DNA of 52,631 nucleotides from Caecibacteroides pullorum (lineage in GTDB: Bacteria; Bacteroidota; Bacteroidia; Bacteroidales; Bacteroidaceae), in NCBI RefSeq assembly GCF_019239235.1, contig NZ_JAAZTS010000023.1, positions 1-52,631 of the forward strand, in the 5' to 3' direction. The position numbers and the translations under genes are program-made. Under the pieces are notes generated by a model. It ran no database searches. It saw only the letters and a list, made by a program, of their open reading frames with translations, and was not told where the DNA came from. The number at the start of each line of letters is the position of its first letter. The first letter of the stretch is position 1. This document shows, piece after piece, positions 51,467 to 52,631 of this stretch.

Positions 51467-51777
51467 AACAACAAAATACCTTCGTCTTTCACATTATGAA
51501 AAAAAGGAGTAAAATGATATTTCATCCAATCTCTTACCGTATAGAGTACAGGACTGATGCACTCATTAAGCGACCACCCCAATTCAACCAAAGGATAAGA
51601 GACATTATCATAATCTTCCGCCTCAATTTTCTGCTTGTCCAACAGGATCAATATATCCCAATCCGAATCCGGACGGGCATCACCACGTGCCTGAGAGCCA
51701 TACAGATAAGCATGGGAGCCAGATGGTAGCAATTTCTGCAAAGCATCTTTCAATTGAATCAATACATCTGTCTTCAT
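51463..51777 (-). CDS. MNT-type nucleotidyltransferase
   Basis: A 104-residue minimal nucleotidyltransferase with the GSx10DxD core: YGSQARGDARPDSDWDILILLD (residues about 26-47). In characterised pairs the MNT protein blocks its HEPN partner, for instance by AMP transfer. The promoter is in a duplicated 75-bp block: minus strand TTTG (51827-51824), 20 bp, TTTCTTTG (51803-51796). Confidence 0.85.
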   Translation of the reverse strand: MKTDVLIQLKDALQKLLPSGSHAYLYGSQARGDARPDSDWDILILLDKQKIEAEDYDNVSYPLVELGWSLNECISPVLYTVRDWMKYHFTPFFHNVKDEGILLL

Positions 51778-51806
51778 CTTTCACCTCCTTTTATGCAAAG
51801 AAAAGA

Positions 51807-51881
51807 AATTCCTCGCAGAAAACCAAATCTCCACCGCCACAATCATCCTCTGTCCCCAGACAAAAATCGGGCGAAGCCGCT
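51807..51881. repeat. 75-bp direct repeat, copy A (promoter plus terminator block)
   Basis: It matches 52378-52452 at 72 of 75 positions. It contains the minus-strand -33 TTTG of the downstream MNT gene and half of an AAAATCGGGCGAA hairpin. Confidence 0.85.
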
Positions 51882-51931
51882 ATTCCTCAGTTTCGCCCGA
51901 TTTTTCATACCTAATACTTGAGCTTGTATTA

Positions 51932-52046
51932 TCACTCGTCGTCTCTCTCTACAAACGATATCATATCTTCAACCACCACAAGCATTTCCGGAAGATTCGA
52001 TTTAACGACGTCCTAACAGATGCAAGACATGCTCTTTCTTATACAT
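51932..52046 (-). pseudogene. Decayed HEPN gene with internal deletion
   Basis: Starting at ATG 52046 and overlapping the MNT stop, the frame reads MYKKEHVLHLLGRR and stops. In another frame just after it, SNLPEMLVVVEDMISF runs to a stop at 51932. These look like the first and last parts of a HEPN (DUF86-type) partner gene of about 110 residues, with the middle deleted. The overlapping start is the normal layout for such pairs. Confidence 0.45.
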
Positions 52047-52338
52047 AAATTCCCTCCTCCATAATATCCCGTTTCAACAGGGCATCCATATTCTGACGGA
52101 TGCGGACCACATCAACCTCACAACCGAACAACTGGCACAATTCCTCTTTAATATGCACCAGACTGAATATACTGGGCACTGTCAAGTCCACACAAACATC
52201 CACATCACTACCCTCCGTCTGCTCTCCACGAGCTACAGATCCGAAAATACCAATGCGGGATATACCATAAAGTATTCCCCGTTTCTGCTTATACTCCTTC
52301 AACAGTTGAATATATTCCTGAGTCGTCTTCATATCCAT
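52039..52338 (-). CDS. MntA-like nucleotidyltransferase without an intact partner
   Basis: A 99-residue minimal nucleotidyltransferase with IFGSVARGEQTEGSDVDVCVDL (core Gly-Ser and two Asp). I chose the ATG at 52338 (a second is at 52332), because the promoter in the duplicated block ends at 52367: TTTG (52398-52395), 20 bp, TATCTTTG (52374-52367). Its HEPN partner downstream is decayed. Confidence 0.8.
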   Translation of the reverse strand: MDMKTTQEYIQLLKEYKQKRGILYGISRIGIFGSVARGEQTEGSDVDVCVDLTVPSIFSLVHIKEELCQLFGCEVDVVRIRQNMDALLKRDIMEEGIYV

Positions 52339-52377
52339 TCTTTTTCTGTTCCTGTCTTCCGTATAACAAAGATACAC

Positions 52378-52452
52378 AATTCCCCGCACAAAACCAAATC
52401 TCCACCGCCACAATCATCCTCTGTCCGCAGACAAAAATCGGGCGAAGCCGCT
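52378..52452. repeat. 75-bp direct repeat, copy B
   Basis: It matches 51807-51881 at 72 of 75 positions. It supplies the -33 element of the second MNT gene. A hairpin ATCGGGCGAAGC/GCTCCGCCCGAT continues from it. Confidence 0.85.
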
Positions 52453-52515
52453 CTGTCGCTGCTCCGCCCGATTTCATTCTTCAGGTATCTCCTCCCCCTC
52501 TCTTTGGGAGAAAGG

Positions 52516-52631
52516 TCAGGGGTGAAGCTTCACCCGCTTCGCACTCCCCAGCTCCTCCCGTTCCGTCACCGTGAGCCATCCCTCCTGCTCCAGTTCGAAC
52601 AGGGCCGGATACACCCGCAGTTTCTCCGCTC
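52516..52631 (-). CDS. C-terminus of a winged-helix (PadR-like) protein, cut by window edge
   Basis: The last 37 residues read AEKLRVYPALFELEQEGWL, then TVTEREELGSAKRVKLHP and a stop. The pattern of YPAL, LEQEGWL and a charged beta-wing is that of PadR-type transcription factors. The N-terminus lies beyond the window, so the family call is tentative. Confidence 0.5.
   Translation of the reverse strand, partial: AEKLRVYPALFELEQEGWLTVTEREELGSAKRVKLHP

Noticed and set aside
51068..51777. Active type VII HepT/MntA toxin-antitoxin pair
   Set aside because: The HEPN protein lacks the RX4-6H RNase motif and looks like the other HEPN class, so an active toxin cannot be claimed.

Overview
The window looks like chromosome from a gut Bacteroides (order Bacteroidales). 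Evidence: repeated promoters of the Bacteroides type (TTTG or TTG, 19-21 bp, TAnnTTTG), NigD-like and DUF4377 lipoproteins, a DUF4492-cydAB oxidase operon, a long-tailed ribosomal protein S16, LytTR-type two-component regulation, and an inserted NBU-type mobilizable element. The species cannot be fixed from the sequence alone.

Layout. 1-7.7 kb is an accessory flank. It holds a Gdx/SugE-type SMR exporter with an MFS exporter, a frameshifted TraB-family gene, a DUF4377 lipoprotein, an ECF sigma factor with a membrane protein, and a MATE exporter plus a CatB/Vat-like acetyltransferase behind a structured leader that encodes a 20-residue peptide. 7.7-18.96 kb is an NBU2-like integrative mobilizable element inserted in the 3' end of a tRNA-Ser(UGA) gene and bounded by a 13-bp direct repeat. 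It carries integrase, a YhcG-type nuclease, an unknown coiled-coil protein, a DUF3853 protein, a RepA-like ATPase, a Toprim primase, an oriT-like hairpin cluster, a MOBV relaxase, an NTF2-like protein and the resistance genes mef(En2) and lnu(AN2), followed by a broken acetyltransferase.

19-28 kb is core anaerobic physiology and envelope control. It has pflB-pflA, then an ECF sigma factor and its anti-sigma factor fused to an outer-membrane barrel (Dma/Das type), divergent from a nigD-like lipoprotein gene, then the cytochrome bd operon. 28-35 kb is a TolC/MacA/MacB-type tripartite exporter with a LytS-LytTR two-component pair. 35-37.3 kb has a secreted endonuclease/phosphatase-family lipoprotein and a 1-kb intergenic stretch that reads as non-coding RNA territory, with three good minus-strand promoters. 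37.3-43.3 kb is hexuronate catabolism: eda and kdgK, divergent from a LacI-type regulator, uxaA and an NhaC antiporter. 43.4-48.2 kb has rpsP, a TlpA-like lipoprotein and nrdD-nrdG. 48.2-50.9 kb is rfbA-rfbC-rfbB (dTDP-sugar synthesis). The right end has a HEPN/MNT pair, a second MNT gene with a decayed HEPN partner, and the C-terminus of a winged-helix protein.

The strongest new-looking signal is in the sigma/anti-sigma/NigD intergenic region. Two copies of the same composite element (12-bp box, exactly 19 bp, 7-bp box) face away from each other, one towards the sigma gene and one towards nigD. This is what an autoregulated ECF promoter pair would look like. Other points of interest are 12-bp-phased integrase arm-site candidates at both ends of the element, an inverted-repeat cluster between the element's helicase-like and primase genes, and a candidate small RNA with three repeats complementary to CUAUGAAA.
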